Shown piece by piece: positions 1 to 12,600 of a DNA stretch of 64,000 nucleotides. The first letter of the stretch is position 1, and the number at the start of each line of letters is the position of its first letter. A program made the translations under genes and the position numbers. This DNA is from Trichomonas vaginalis G3 (taxonomy: Eukaryota > Parabasalia > Trichomonadida > Trichomonadidae). The notes under the pieces were generated by a model. The model was not told the DNA's origin and did not search any database. It was given only the letters and a program-made list of their open reading frames with translations. The stretch is from positions 10,115,962 to 10,179,961 of the forward strand of contig NC_067208.1 in assembly GCF_026262505.1 (NCBI RefSeq), given 5' to 3'.

Positions 1-206
1 AATCATTGAAGCATTCGATGATAAAGAAAGATTATGGAGCATGTCAATTTTATAAACAAATGTTTCTTCAATAATTTTATCAATTGGGTCAATCATAATT
101 TCAACATCTTTATTGCAATAATGAATAAAATATTCTAATCTATTCTTAAAGTTTTTAGCATCATTGAGATATATTTGATAATCACTATCTGATATAGTTT
201 CTTGAG

Positions 207-1478
207 TTAATGCTGAATAAAATGAATCTTTCGTGAATGGTTCCTCTTTATATAATTCTTCTTCGTAATTTTCCCCGTGATGAATTGATAAGGGAAAAAG
301 GATTTAACACGTGATTTATTGTTTCCGAAATCTTGAGTGAATTGGTCTAATGTCCCACCCGCTATATAATTTCTGATGTCAATAAATCTCAATTCATATG
401 GAACGTTTGTTTTCTTTACAATGATTTGCTTAAATTGTGAAGATGAACCCAGCATTGATTTTATTTTCCATTTTGCAGTGTTTAAATCACGAAGAATTAA
501 ATTTAAATCAAACTTTCCCGAATTAAAACCTATGATATTCACTTTATTAAATTCTTCATCTAAAAGCTCTTTCATTGCTCCCTTTTGTTTCTCATTTAAT
601 GTATGGGACTTCAATAATTCTTCATATTGTTCAATATTTGATTTAGCAACTAATGAACAGGTTGAAAATAAAAATTCAATCCAATCAGAGATGAACGAAT
701 CACTTGATGTTAAGCAAAAATTCCTCGTAAATGTTTTATCGTTTAATTTAACCGTTGATGATACCATAAATGGTTTTAAGTAAGCGTTCAAAGTTGCACA
801 TTCAGAAAGTTGAAGTTCTTCTTTAGTCTCTAATGTTTCGAAGTCAAAAGTAATATAATATCTTGTTGGTTTATAATATTCCTGCAAATTATGTGCTAAT
901 AGCCATTGATATATCTTCTGTTTCGTGATATGTGGTGCATATGGTTGTTGTGTGTTTTGCAATTGTACGTCTTGAATTAATCTTCCATTATTTTCTTTAC
1001 ATTTCTCACAATGTTTTAAAAATCTTCTTTGGTTTTTCCTTTCTGGATCATCACGGATAGAATATACTTCTTCTTTGCAAAAGGGGCAAACTTTATATCC
1101 TGTGAGTGCTTCAACGTCTGTTATTCTGTCAGCGTGAAGTTTTCCACATGGACTCTGTGTTAATAAAATATTTACTGTTTCAAATTCTGGATCTATCATT
1201 ATTGTTTCCACTAATGGAAAGTCTACCTTGTTAATGTCTACGTCTTCTGGTTGAGGGTCACAATAATAGAAATCAATATTAACGTTTAACATTCTTGCTA
1301 ATCTCTCACTTTCTGATGAAATGTCAAATCCTTCATATGCATCTATGGCTTCATTTAAATAACTTCTACGAGTTTTAGGATTAACACCATCAGGAATGTT
1401 ATAGAAGCGTTTAAATAACCTTCTACCTTCGGCTCTTATTTGATTATCATTCATTTTAGCTGTTCCGTTTTTGTTCAT
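207..1478 (-). pseudogene. Maverick/Polinton family B DNA polymerase part
   Basis: This is the amino-terminal part of the element's protein-primed type B DNA polymerase, which replicates the element's linear DNA. It is recognised by a zinc-finger-like CPFC...HCEKC cluster around residues 130-160, followed by the exonuclease-type signature DFETLE and a later FNSGKFDLNL segment. The polymerase palm domain is not in this piece. It lies next to the element's accessory frames in the same orientation, as is usual for Mavericks. It belongs to a broken element and is treated here as a fossil. Confidence 0.75.
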
Positions 1479-1529
1479 TTATGTAAGAATAAAAAATTAA
1501 AAAATAAATGAAAATAGAGTTTATTTTTT

Positions 1530-2031
1530 TTAAAGCCCATAAAATGAATTAAGAACACACAAATTTTTATCATCTGCGACGTGACGAATACATTTTAATT
1601 TACTCAAGAATGTGTACCCTGATACATTAAATCTAATTCCTGTCTTATTTAATTTCACAACTTTGAAAAGGAATGTGTGAATAGCTATGAAATGATGACG
1701 AGATGATTTATGTGTTGCTTCCATTTTTTCTGAAATAAATGAATAAATATAATGTTTATAGGTTTTCATATCTTTTATGTTCTTAATAACGAATGGAATA
1801 GATCTTTCCACTTCGTCCTCCTTCGGAGCTGTTCTTTCATATGAAACATCAACGGTATCTTCAACAATGAAACCACAATCACATAAAATTTTATATGTAC
1901 CAATTGTTTCTTTTGATATTTTATCTAATAAATCAAAAACTTTATCAACACACTGTCACCTGTACATTTATTTAAATAATAATTTGTGTAAATATCATGG
2001 TCTTCTTTCTTAATCGTATTTGTTGCATATG
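1530..2031 (-). pseudogene. Maverick/Polinton accessory part, unknown
   Basis: Coding-like sequence of the same element lies between the polymerase part and the outermost frame, on the same strand. I do not recognise the product. It is basic, with aromatic residues in its last third, and nothing in it identifies a capsid, protease, ATPase or integrase. It is part of the broken element. Confidence 0.4.
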
Positions 2032-2685
2032 TTACATTTTTAGTGCTTTTTTGAATTTTTCAGAATCAAGAGGAGGTGAAAGTAATATACATGGATAATC
2101 TCCATCGTCAATAAACTGAAGCTTATGTTTATGAATAAATTTTGTGCCTTCTTCTGAAAGTGTTTCGTCAATATCACCATCTAATAAATTTTTAGTTGAT
2201 TCCAAAAAGTAATTTTTATATCTTTCCTCATGTGATTTTTGAACTTCTGATTCTGAAGCTGGGATATTCATTAAACCCTCTACTTCATTCTCATTATATT
2301 TTTCAACTTCTCTTAATTCCTTAATTTTTTCATTTATTTCATCTCTTATTTTTTTCAGTCTTTCAATTTCAATTTCATCATATTCATCTTGTTTAATTTT
2401 TTCTTCAAAATATTCAGGAGGTGTTTCAAGGCTCTCTGAGCCCAGGTCCTCTGGACCATAAAGAGGAATATTCTCCTGTTTTTCAACTTTTTTGGGATAT
2501 AAATATCTCATTATAGCCTTTTTAGTAATTGGTCCGTTATATTTAAATTCATTCAACAATCTGGAAAACTCTTTCACATTCTGCATATATGTTGGATAAG
2601 AACCGTCTCCAAAATTTTCTAAAATATTTTCTAATTCTGAATTAGTGAACTTTAAAGATTTCAATGAATTAGTTGTTATACTCAT
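2032..2685 (-). pseudogene. Maverick/Polinton outermost accessory frame, unknown
   Basis: A 217-residue frame lies nearest the element's end. It is acidic and helix-rich, with a charged coiled-coil-like stretch around residues 90-130 (repeated EI, KIR and KEL heptad-like spacing). No catalytic motif is visible and I do not recognise the family. Its place, about 220 bases inside the terminus and in line with the polymerase part, supports its being element cargo and not a host gene. Confidence 0.5.
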
Positions 2686-2908
2686 TTATTATAAAATAAA
2701 AAATAAAAAAATAAATTTAACTTAGTTTTAATTTTACGTAAGAAGTCAATTTTTTAAATCTTGATTTATTCAAAAACGTAAGAATAAAAACTGTAAGAAT
2801 CATACATTTTTTACTTCATATGTTAAAAAAAATGATACAAAATCGTTCAATATTGTATGAATTCTTACGTTTACAAAAAAAGTCACACAACCCTTCAACA
2901 TATACTAC

Positions 2909-3529
2909 TCATTATAGAATTTATTCAAGAATTACCTTTATATCAAATAGTATTTATTCAACAAATCCATACACATTATTACTGTGCTTCATATCTCAAG
3001 CATAAAGGGCACAATTTTGTTCGATATCTTTGTTTTCGAAGTATTTTCTCTGTTGATTTATAGTAAGTAAGGATTCCGGATGGCTAAAAAACCTCTGGCT
3101 ATAGCCATTTCTCCAAAATGAACAATTTCTGATATTTGATCCATGGAAAATTATTTTTGAATTTTTTTTAGAAAGAATTATGACGCTGAAATTCTCTGAA
3201 GATTTTGAAACTTCTACAATAATCTTCACACAATGCGTCGAACGAGAAGGGGACTATCACTTAATGATACCAGAAGTTGTTTCTATGATTCAAAATATCG
3301 AAAAAACAGGTTCATTACCTCCAGAATACGGAGATGTTCAAAACAGATTCATAGACGAGGTTATTGTTGCAGCAATAACTCCCATTCTACAACTTTCTTA
3401 CACTTCTGGAACAGAATTAAAAAATGATCTTTCTTTCTTCCAGGAATGCATGCGTTTCATCCCTTGGTGTATTAAGAATAACCACATAACAACAACCTTA
3501 AAGATCATTGAAATTCTTCATTCTCGTCA
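2909..3529 (+). repeat. Partial copy of ubiquitin-peptidase 5' region
   Basis: About 620 bases match 6376-6994 almost perfectly; I see two one-base length differences, both in homopolymers. The copy holds the upstream region and the first 116 or so codons of the large C19 peptidase gene. It starts exactly where the Maverick end stops and finishes inside codon 117. The other copy at 6376 shows the same flank without the element. Confidence 0.95.
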
Positions 3530-3539
3530 CCATCAATAA
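3180..3539 (+). pseudogene. Truncated C19 ubiquitin peptidase copy (N-terminus only)
   Basis: This frame of 119 codons is identical to the start of the 2135-residue ubiquitin peptidase at 6645-13052 up to ILHSR, then runs into unrelated sequence and stops after HHQ. It contains only the first helical-repeat part and none of the catalytic domain, so it cannot be a peptidase. The upstream sequence is also duplicated, so it may still be transcribed. It is best read as a duplicated 5' fragment; a small regulatory or decoy protein is possible but nothing supports that. Confidence 0.85.
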
Positions 3540-4131
3540 TACTCGATGCATTACTATCACACTTGACATTCATTTTTTATCAAATAATGCATCGGTTATT
3601 GTAAGAAACTAACCTTTCATATGAAATGAAATAAAACTTTGGAACAACGATTATTTTAGCTTGAATTTGTTGAAACCTGATTTATATAATAATTTTATTT
3701 CATTTTTGAACAGTTTCTCACTGATATCAAAATAACCAAAATCAAAAATTTACAGGCATGGCCTTTATTTACGACTATTCAATTTTGGCTCTTGAATAGC
3801 ATTTTTTTTTCATTGACTGAATGTTTCATTAAGCATACATTTCTATTAGAAATAATACCAAATTTCATACACTATCAAAAAATACATAATTAATGTGTGT
3901 AAATCATAGATGCAATCTTCACAAACTTTCAATGATGATTTTCCAGATCTGTTGATGGATATGTATTACATATCTATTGAGAAACTTATATGCTTGGGGT
4001 CACAGAAATCGGCAAGGGGGTTTTCGAAAAAAAAAATTAGAATTAGAATTATATAGATTACTTGATTTGTTTCTATTTCAAGGGAAAAAATATGATCAAT
4101 AAAAAATAACTTGAGTAATCATTTTAGGCTA
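3540..4131. other. Gene-free stretch
   Basis: AT-rich sequence follows the truncated peptidase copy. I see no open frame of note, no repeat of size and no RNA gene. Confidence 0.6.
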
Positions 4132-4476
4132 TGGCAATCAATCAGATTCCGATTGCTGACTCAGTTCCTCATCTGAAGTACTTGTTAATACATTGTACCA
4201 CAGATGAGGAACAAAGACTCCAAAAGCTACTTAAGAGAGTCTCTGAATGTTCCCTTCAACAATGAACATCTTATTGCTGATTTTGTTGCTCAACTGAGTT
4301 TCTTGTTAAAACATTATTTCAAATATGAAGAAAGTATGAAAATTTTGGTCTATCATCTCTTCTTCAACTTGAATAGACGAAACTTCAAATATCGCCCAGA
4401 CAGCAATACTATAAAAATTAGAAAATTTTTAAGAATTTCTGATTTTGAGAAAGCAAGCGAAAATTTTGAAAATTAG
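4132..4476 (+). pseudogene. Degenerate gene fragment, unknown family
   Basis: Two overlapping frames, 44 codons from 4132 and 90 codons from 4204, read like pieces of one helical protein broken by a frame change; the first includes YLLIHCTTDEEQRLQKLLKR. A second, more worn copy of the same motif lies near 4735-4795, where bases reading roughly MLMNCIPNEEQRL can be made out. I do not recognise the family. It is probably a remnant of a multi-copy helical-repeat protein. Neither frame has a convincing full length. Confidence 0.35.
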
Positions 4477-4848
4477 GCATAATATTATGAACGTTTTGAT
4501 TAATCAACTTATAGATTGATTAAAAAATATTGAAATTGAGAAAGATATAGTTTATTTGAGTTTATTGTGTTTTGACACATGAATTAATAGGTTGGTGTAA
4601 GTATATATATTGTGAAAAGTTTGTCAGTGTATTAATATCTATCATACATGATGGCCTAATATGTATTGTAAGTATAAAGTCGTTACATGATATACATAAT
4701 TAATTTTATGTGTATCTGATTTTGGGCTCGATTTTGGGGTACATGTTAATGAATTGTATCCCAAATGAGGAACAAAGGCTCAAATTGCTGTAATAAACAA
4801 TTTTTGTAGAAATTTTATAAATGAATAAATTTAATTTTTTATTCGTAT
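4477..4848. other. Gene-free stretch with worn repeat of the 4132 fragment
   Basis: No gene is seen. Around 4735-4795 a degenerate direct repeat of 4165-4225 shares the segment ATGAGGAACAAAG and its surroundings, on the same strand. Confidence 0.5.
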
Positions 4849-5664
4849 TTAAACTGCTTCGGCTGGATGGTTAGAGTCTGATTTCTTTTTAATGACAAAG
4901 AAGTATACACAAACTCCAATGACAATTCCTATCACAATTACAGCAACTATGACACCAATAATTATAGGTAAGCTGCCACTTCCTCCTTTACTCTCTGATG
5001 GAGAACTGGATGAACTTGAGCTTCCTGAAGTACCTGTAGACCCTGTAGAGCCAGTAGAGCCAGTTGAACTCGTTTTATCGGTTTTATCATCAGTTGGTGG
5101 AGGTGCTGTAACAGTTGCAAATAGCTTACTAGTGTATCCAGTAAATTCAGAAGTAATATCACCTTCATTCAGATAGTAATATGAACTAGGCTGTTCTGAT
5201 TTATATTCAGCATATTGAGTGGGTTTAATAATAATTTTCTGAGTGTTCGCTATAGAAGAATGCAAGAAATTATAACTTGATTTAGGAGTACCTTGATATT
5301 TTGGTGTATAGGTAAACTGCGTAACATATTCTTCAACAAGGATAAGTGGCTGATTGCCTGGGTATGTAATATCTGATTCATCATTAATTGATACTTGATT
5401 TGTTCTAACTGAAATACCTATTGGACCTTTAATTGTAATAGTTGCTTGAGATCCTTTGATAATATAGTGACATACTTTAGAAGATTCGATAGTTATAGAA
5501 CCAATCTGATTTTTTGAAATTATATATGTTCCATATTCTTCTGGGCAACCAAGCTTCGCGAAAGGTTCCGGAGATATCGTTGTTCCCGTTTCCGTATTCA
5601 TCATGTTTATCAACTTATCTGATGCCAGTTTGGAGCTGCAAAACACGCTGAAGAAGGTCAGCAT
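4849..5664 (-). CDS. Type I surface protein with Ser/Gly/Thr stalk
   Basis: A 271-residue protein built like a tail-anchored surface protein. The first 15 residues (MLTFFSVFCSS...) look like a weak signal peptide; residues 30-180 form a beta-rich ectodomain with few cysteines; residues 190-231 are a low-complexity stalk of repeated STG and a serine run; residues 232-257 are a strong Ile/Val-rich membrane helix; a 14-residue tail begins with KKKSDS. The stalk is a likely site of O-linked sugar or phosphoglycan. I do not recognise the ectodomain. An inner methionine at residue 21 is an alternative start but would lose the signal peptide. Location at the cell surface is inferred from topology. 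Confidence 0.75.
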   Translation of the reverse strand: MLTFFSVFCSSKLASDKLINMMNTETGTTISPEPFAKLGCPEEYGTYIISKNQIGSITIESSKVCHYIIKGSQATITIKGPIGISVRTNQVSINDESDITYPGNQPLILVEEYVTQFTYTPKYQGTPKSSYNFLHSSIANTQKIIIKPTQYAEYKSEQPSSYYYLNEGDITSEFTGYTSKLFATVTAPPPTDDKTDKTSSTGSTGSTGSTGTSGSSSSSSSPSESKGGSGSLPIIIGVIVAVIVIGIVIGVCVYFFVIKKKSDSNHPAEAV

Positions 5665-6264
5665 TAATTAAAAATGAAGTTAAGTCTTCAAATTTTTTTG
5701 AATGGTTGCTCCATTGATGGTCAGTTTTCTGACTTATATTTTGAATGATGATTTTATTCTTAATTTGTAATGATTTTTTTTCATTTTCGTTTATCATGGC
5801 TCTTCTGAGTATTAGTCAAAAAAAGTCAGACCAACCGTTTTTTAAAAGTCATAATTTTGAAAATTCTTTCCGATTTGATCCATGCCCATTTAAGGCAAAG
5901 ATAGAGAGTTTTTCTTTAATTATATTTTCAAAAAAGTTCTGAAAATTTGAATGACCCTTTTTACCCCTATCTAAAGTCGCCCTATCGTTTTCCTGCCTCA
6001 CTATTGAGTGGACCTTTATCAAAAATTTGAATAGGAAACTTTACGAATGGAAAGGAGTTTATTGAATTTTTTTTAACTAGATAAGAATTTGGGATATATG
6101 GAATCAGTCTGATGTGAAGCTGATGCATGGTTGTATTTCATGCAATTTAATAAATTTCTCCAACAAAATTTTATGAGCAATTATTGGGTTCAACATATAT
6201 GTATATTAGTACTTTAGATCCTATCATATTTATTTTAGATTAAAAAAAAAAAAACATGAAATCC
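5665..6264. other. Gene-free stretch
   Basis: AT-rich sequence between the surface-protein gene and the palindrome at 6265. Short frames here have no recognisable content. Confidence 0.5.
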
Positions 6265-6380
6265 AATGATATGAAATTTTGTTATGAAAATCAAAAAACA
6301 ATTTACTTTCTTAACATCGATTTTTGCTCTTCATGAGCAATTTTAATCATTTGATTTTCATAACAAAATTTCATATCATT
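6265..6380. repeat. 31-base perfect inverted repeat
   Basis: Arms 6265-6295 and 6350-6380 are perfect reverse complements of 31 bases, separated by 54 bases that hold a smaller hairpin (TTGCTC...GAGCAA near 6324-6340). The right arm ends at 6380, just inside the start of the duplicated host segment (6376), so the palindrome sits on the duplication boundary. Confidence 0.95.
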
Positions 6381-6644
6381 ATAGAATTTATTCAAGAATT
6401 ACCTTTATATCAAATAGTATTTATTCAACAAATCCATACACATTATTACTGTGCTTCATATCTCAAGCATAAAGGGCACAATTTTGTTCGATATCTTTGT
6501 TTTCGAAGTATTTTCTCTGTTGATTTATAGTAAGTAAGGATTCCGGATGGCTAAAAACCTCTGGCTATAGCCATTTCTCCAAAATGAACAATTTCTGATA
6601 TTTGATCCATGGAAAATTATTTTTGAATTTTTTTAGAAAGAATT
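6376..6644 (+). promoter_or_regulatory. Duplicated 5' flank of ubiquitin peptidase gene
   Basis: These bases precede the start codon of the large peptidase gene and are also present at 2909-3179. Part of it (to 6530) stays open and reads as about 50 codons ending in FRSIFSVDL, so it may be the 3' remnant of another gene. Conservation between the copies reflects recent duplication and is not evidence of selected promoter sites. Confidence 0.4.
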
Positions 6645-9600
6645 ATGACGCTGAAATTCTCTGAAGATTTTGAAACTTCTACAATAATCTTCACACAATG
6701 CGTCGAACGAGAAGGGGACTATCACTTAATGATACCAGAAGTTGTTTCTATGATTCAAAATATCGAAAAAACAGGTTCATTACCTCCAGAATACGGAGAT
6801 GTTCAAAACAGATTCATAGACGAGGTTATTGTTGCAGCAATAACTCCCATTCTACAACTTTCTTACACTTCTGGAACAGAATTAAAAAATGATCTTTCTT
6901 TCTTCCAGGAATGCATGCGTTTCATCCCTTGGTGTATTAAGAATAACCACATAACAACAACCTTAAAGATCATTGAAATTCTTCATTCTCGTCAGCCTTT
7001 TTATACACCTTATTCAAATCACCCTCAATCATATGCAAAAGCAAAAGAAACATACAATAAAGTATTAAACGCATTCCTACAAGCAAATGTAGTTAATATT
7101 GTTCACGAAATGATGAAAAATGAAGAAAAAACATTTTATAATTACTCAATTTACTTCGCTTTGCTTTCATATGGACACACAGAAATTAACAAAACAATAA
7201 GGAGCTCAGAAATACAAGAAATTATTATGAAATTTTACGAATTCAGCAAATCAAGCAATATTCGCGAATTTGATCAGTTTCATCTCAAATTGATATTAGA
7301 AATAATTCAAAAATTAACAGATTGCTTGATTTACGATACAAATTTACAACTTACAGAAAATATTAATTTTTTAATTTATTTATTGAATCTAGATATATTA
7401 GACAAGCAATTAATAGCATCTCGTATATTAGCATCGTATTTCCAGGCATCTAATTATGACAGTTTACTAAAAGAACTGTTAAATAAATCAGATTTTTCAA
7501 ATTTCATATTAAAACCAGAACTTCATGAGGAAGTATTAGAAATATTAGCACCAGTAATCATCAAAATAATGAATCCAGAGCTTCTCAAGTCTTTCTACGA
7601 GGTTGCAACGAAATCTCACGTAACAAGACAAAAAATCATGTTCAAGACCATTGAAACATCATTAGCAGTCATGGATACTGATGATTTAATGAAACTAATT
7701 GATATTTTCGACCTTTCTACGCTACATCCTTCACTTTTGGCCGGATTAGTTCCAACAATCGCTACAAAAGACAAAGATAAGGCCAAGAACATCATTTCTC
7801 AGATCCTTAATCTATCAGAAGATGGTGAAGAGGTTCTTTCCCATTTAAATCCAATATTAAAATGCGATAATCAAAATGTCAAAGAAATTTGCAAAGAATC
7901 AATAACAGAACACCTTGATAACCCATCAACAAGTCTTGTTAGTGTACTTAAGAGCTGCGTAACTGATAAAATCTTCGATGAATCGTTGATTCCTGTAATA
8001 TTTAACCAAATTCTCAAAAATGGCAACCAGATGTACTTTTCTCTACTTACAATGTTATATGTTATATATGATAAACCAATTACTACTGAAACTGTCCAAG
8101 AACTCGCTCAACTTCGGCAATATCCAGGATTAGGAATGTCATTTGACAATTTGATCGACAAAAAAGGTAAAAAACCATTTGATAAAGACTCACTGATGGC
8201 CATATTCAACTTGTTTCGTGATGATGTCTCTTCTTACGACACAATTTCTTTATTACAAAAAATTGTTTTACTTTTTGAGTTGATTGACAAAAATATCACA
8301 TCAATACAATATATAACTGATGATCCTGATCGAATTCCACGTCGTTACCAGCTTTCTCGCATTCCTTCCTTATTATCTGATTTAATTTCAATTTATTTCA
8401 CTATTTATGACCAAACATATGCATCAATATTCGATACAAACATCAAAGACATTGTTTCCGCGATCCAAAACCTGAATATTGAAGAATATTCAAAAATATT
8501 ATTTTCAAATCTGCAAAAATGTCAAGAAGAATACCAAAGACACAACATGTACACGCTAATTATAGAGTCTATTGATATATTTGATGCCGGATTCGATCCA
8601 GAAGATTTTAATTTAGTTCGAAACAAAAAAAATCCGAAAAATGACTGTATCTACTTCACTGTTCAAGGATTAGGTGTAAGCAAACAGTTCTATGAATCAT
8701 GCTACATGCCACCAACTGTTTTGAGGCAAAAAATACATTTTATTTTCCCAAATTTGGAAAATTTTTCAATTTTGAATTCAAATTTCAACATTTTTGCCTT
8801 CAAATCTCTGTTGGAAGCTGGTGTAAAGAATGGAGATAAACTTACTTTAACTAGTTCTTCATTGCCTTATTTCAAAAACACAACAACAATCTTTAAATAT
8901 TTGTTTGATCATAAAATCACTTCACTTTTAATTCAATCTCTAAAAAGTGACATCAGTGGCTTCAGTTCATTAAAATTATTGAAGAGGTTACCAGATGACA
9001 AAGATGTTTTGAAGAATAATGATATAAAGGGGATGTCAGAAAGAGAGATAATTTATTACATTTCGGTTTTGAAAAAAGAAAAATTGTCAGATGAAATTTA
9101 CTCAAATTTAAGTGAAATTTTTATGACATCGGGATCGAAAATAGAGAAGTATTTGACTAAGATGTTTTTGTTGGATTTCAGACCAAAGTTAATTAATTTC
9201 AAAGCTTCGGATTTAATTAATTTTTTGGATAAAAATTCTGAAATAATAAATTTGTTTGCGAAATTAATAGAATTTGATGAAAATTTAATAGAGAAAAGAC
9301 ATCAACTTCTTACTGTTTTGGAACAGGCTGATTCTTCAACAGCGTCTGAATTAAGTAGAATTTATTCTACAATTAAAAATTCTGAAAAATTCGTTGACGA
9401 AATTTCAGAAAATTTGACAAAAAATTTTTTGTTTTTAATTTTGTCAATTGTTAATCAGACAAAATCATCTGATATTCTAGAACAAATATTAGATAAAATA
9501 CAACATTCGCTTGCGAAAAATGAGAATGTTGTACAAATAATTGCAAAAATTATTGAAAAAGACAAAAATTTGATCAAAAAATTGACAAAAACAAATAAAG

Positions 9601-12600
9601 ATCAAATTTTCTCAATTGCATTAAGTTGCAGTGACCAAAACCAATATTCAGCTGTTAACATAATCAAAGAAATTGGTTGTGAAGGTTATGAAAATCAACT
9701 TTCTAAGTTTTATTCAAATAAAATCCAAAATTGGTCATTTTCTCCAATTTCTCCAAATAAAACTGTTCCTGGAGTCGGTCTAAAGAACTTAGGAATGACT
9801 TGTTACATGAATTCTGTAATGCAACAATTATTCGCTCTATCGTCATTTGTCAAAACCGTTTTTGATACAGAAAATTCTTTAGAAAGTTTGAAACAATTAT
9901 TTTCTGACATGTCAGAAGAAAAACTTCCTTATGCTGATATGAGTGACTTTGTAAATGAATGGAAATGGGGAACGCAGAAAGTGAATTGTTTTGAGCAACA
10001 AGACGCTTTGGAATTTCTTTCCATGTTTTTAGATTCGATGCCAAAAAATTCTTCTCAGTTTTTCATTGGTGAATACGAAAATGTTTTAACTGATGACAAA
10101 GGAGAAATCATATCTAAAAACATAGAAAATTTCGATTCAATAGAAGTCGAAATCAAGAATACAATTGAGGATTCAATGACGAGTTCTTCTGTTTTCCCAG
10201 ACTATAAAATTGACGACAAAACAGTTACAGTTACGAAAACAACAAAAGTCAAGAAATTCCCTGAAGTTTTAGTCATCCAATTAAAGAGATTTGATTACAA
10301 TCTAAGAACATTTGAAAAGATCAAGGTCAATACACAATTCAAATATCCAAATTCTTTAAATTTGAAGAATATCGAAGGTGAAGTGACCAATTATAATTTA
10401 ACAGGAATTGTTGCTCATGCAGGAAATGCTGTTGGTGGACATTATATTTCTTTTATAAAATACCAAGAAAATAAATGGAAAATATTTGATGATACTGATA
10501 CAAGGATTGCTCGCACACAAGATATGTATAATTTATATGGAACATCAAGTGCAGACCAATATACTCCAAATGCTTACATTTTGTTCTATACAAAGAAAGA
10601 TGAAAAAATTTATCAAAAATTAGAAATCCCTCAAAAATACAAAAAAGCTTCAAATGAAAAAATCCAAAATTTGTCAGAAATAAGTGCATTGTATACGAGG
10701 AATAGCTATGAGTTATCTATCATTTCCAATCATTTACTTGATTTCTATTTCAATGTTTACATGCATTCGACAATGTCAAATTTAGAAAAACAAATAATTG
10801 ACAGTTTGTCAGATATTGACAATTTATTTGACAAATTAATGGAAAGAGAAGAAGATGTTTTGTATTGTTTAGCTAATTGTCCTAACTACGAAATACTTAA
10901 TTCATTGCATGCGATATTGAAAATGAATTCTTTGAGTTTCACTCGAGATTTTGTTAATCATTTATTAATTTTGATTGAAAATTCGGGCCAAAATTGGAGA
11001 ATTGTAAATTCAATCTGCTCCGTTTTGGCTCATTATATTCTTTGTCATCCGAACCAAAATGACTTCATTTATAGATCTCTTTGCGGTTATTTATTGCGGT
11101 TTTATGACAAACCGTCAACTTCTTTGAATGTTGTCAATTTTTCACCTTTATTTAATTTGTTTACTTTTGAAAAATACCCTGAAGTTAAAGAAACAATCAA
11201 AGCTATTTCAAACAAAGTGATACAGAATGAGAACCACAAATCACAGTTTGAAACAGTTCTTGCTTATTACGCAGACATTGAAACATTGCCACAAATCATT
11301 GTCCAAGCGAGATCTGATCCAAATACTCAGGCAATGCTGATTAAGATCATTTTCAATGTTTTGCAAAATGTTCATACAACGAAAGAACAACTTAAGAAAA
11401 TGTTTGATACTGTTTTCATCATGAAAGAAGGATATTCTTCAGTAGTTTTAAAGAAAATTGTTGTTGCAATGATTATGAAATCATTAGAAAAAGAAAATTT
11501 CCTTGATTTGATTACTGATAATTTAGAATTTATTTTGACACCGATTTTATGTCATTTGAATTTGAATACGACCAAGAAATTGGCAGAAACTCTTTCTTAT
11601 TTCATTGTTCCTTCCGCTTGTATTCCTCCTTTCAAAGAAGCTCAAACTGCTTGCCAATTCTCTTCTGATTCAATTAAAAGGTATACTATTGATGAATACA
11701 TGAAGTCTTACGTTCCTTCTCAAAACAAAAAAGAAAAAATTACACCAAAAGTTTCGGATTTCACACAGGATGAATTGAGAAGAGCAAATAAATTGAAAGA
11801 TTTTGTTGTCACTTTTGTAAAAAGTGTCATTGAAAAACCGATCAAACTTTCTATAAGAACTGGTAATTATTTGCAACATCCTATTATTATTGTACAAAGA
11901 ATTGCATATTTCTGTGGTCAAATCCTTGGTTTTGAGTTCATCAAACCATTTATTCTTCCTCTTTTTGAAAAATTTTTGCCGAAAAACAAAAACGAAGAAT
12001 TTTTACCTTGTTCAAGTTTAGGATCTTTGATGTCTATGTGCGAAATATACTTAGATCAATATGTTGATTTCATTGCTTCTATTGAGAAAATCGATCCTTC
12101 AACGTTGAGACATTTGAAGAATTTCATTTGTAACTTGAAAGATGATGATTTGAAATTATTTGTTGAAAACAAAAATTCAATAAAAGTTATGACAGAAATG
12201 GCCAAATCAACAGAAGGTTCTGTTCATAAAGGAATATTCCAGATAGTTACAAAAGCTTTATTCGTAACAGATAACAAACTTTTCTTCGATGCTTGTGTTC
12301 CTGACATGTCAAATAATGTCATGAAACTTATTCCGATGCCAAAAATTTTGACAATAATTGACAGATTGATTCCATTTATTTCTGAAGAAACGAAGATGGC
12401 TGTATTTAGATATACTATAGAGAAAATGATCTTCATTGCTTCTCAGACACAAAGAGTTGATGAAGAGAAGTTAAATGAAACAATTTCCATTGCAAATATC
12501 ATTGGACAATTCATAGAAAATCCTGTCTTAAGTGAAGAAGAAATCCAGAAAATTGTTGAATTTCCAAATCCTGCGAGTGTTTCTTTGATTCTAAAGAACA

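Larger units (their letters stand above)
1..2909 (-). mobile_element. Maverick/Polinton end, broken, cut by window edge
   Basis: This is one end of a Maverick/Polinton, a large virus-like DNA element common in trichomonad genomes. The parts seen are a protein-primed family B DNA polymerase piece and two accessory reading frames of unknown role, all on the minus strand. The outer end reads AGTAGTATATGTTG inward from 2909, which fits the AG start usual for the family's terminal repeats. Host sequence begins at CATTAT (2910-2915), a plausible six-base target site; the other end lies outside the window. The element looks like a fossil, with about two or three interruptions in the part seen. The near-perfect copy of its host flank at 6377 suggests a fairly recent arrival or duplication. 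Confidence 0.8.
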
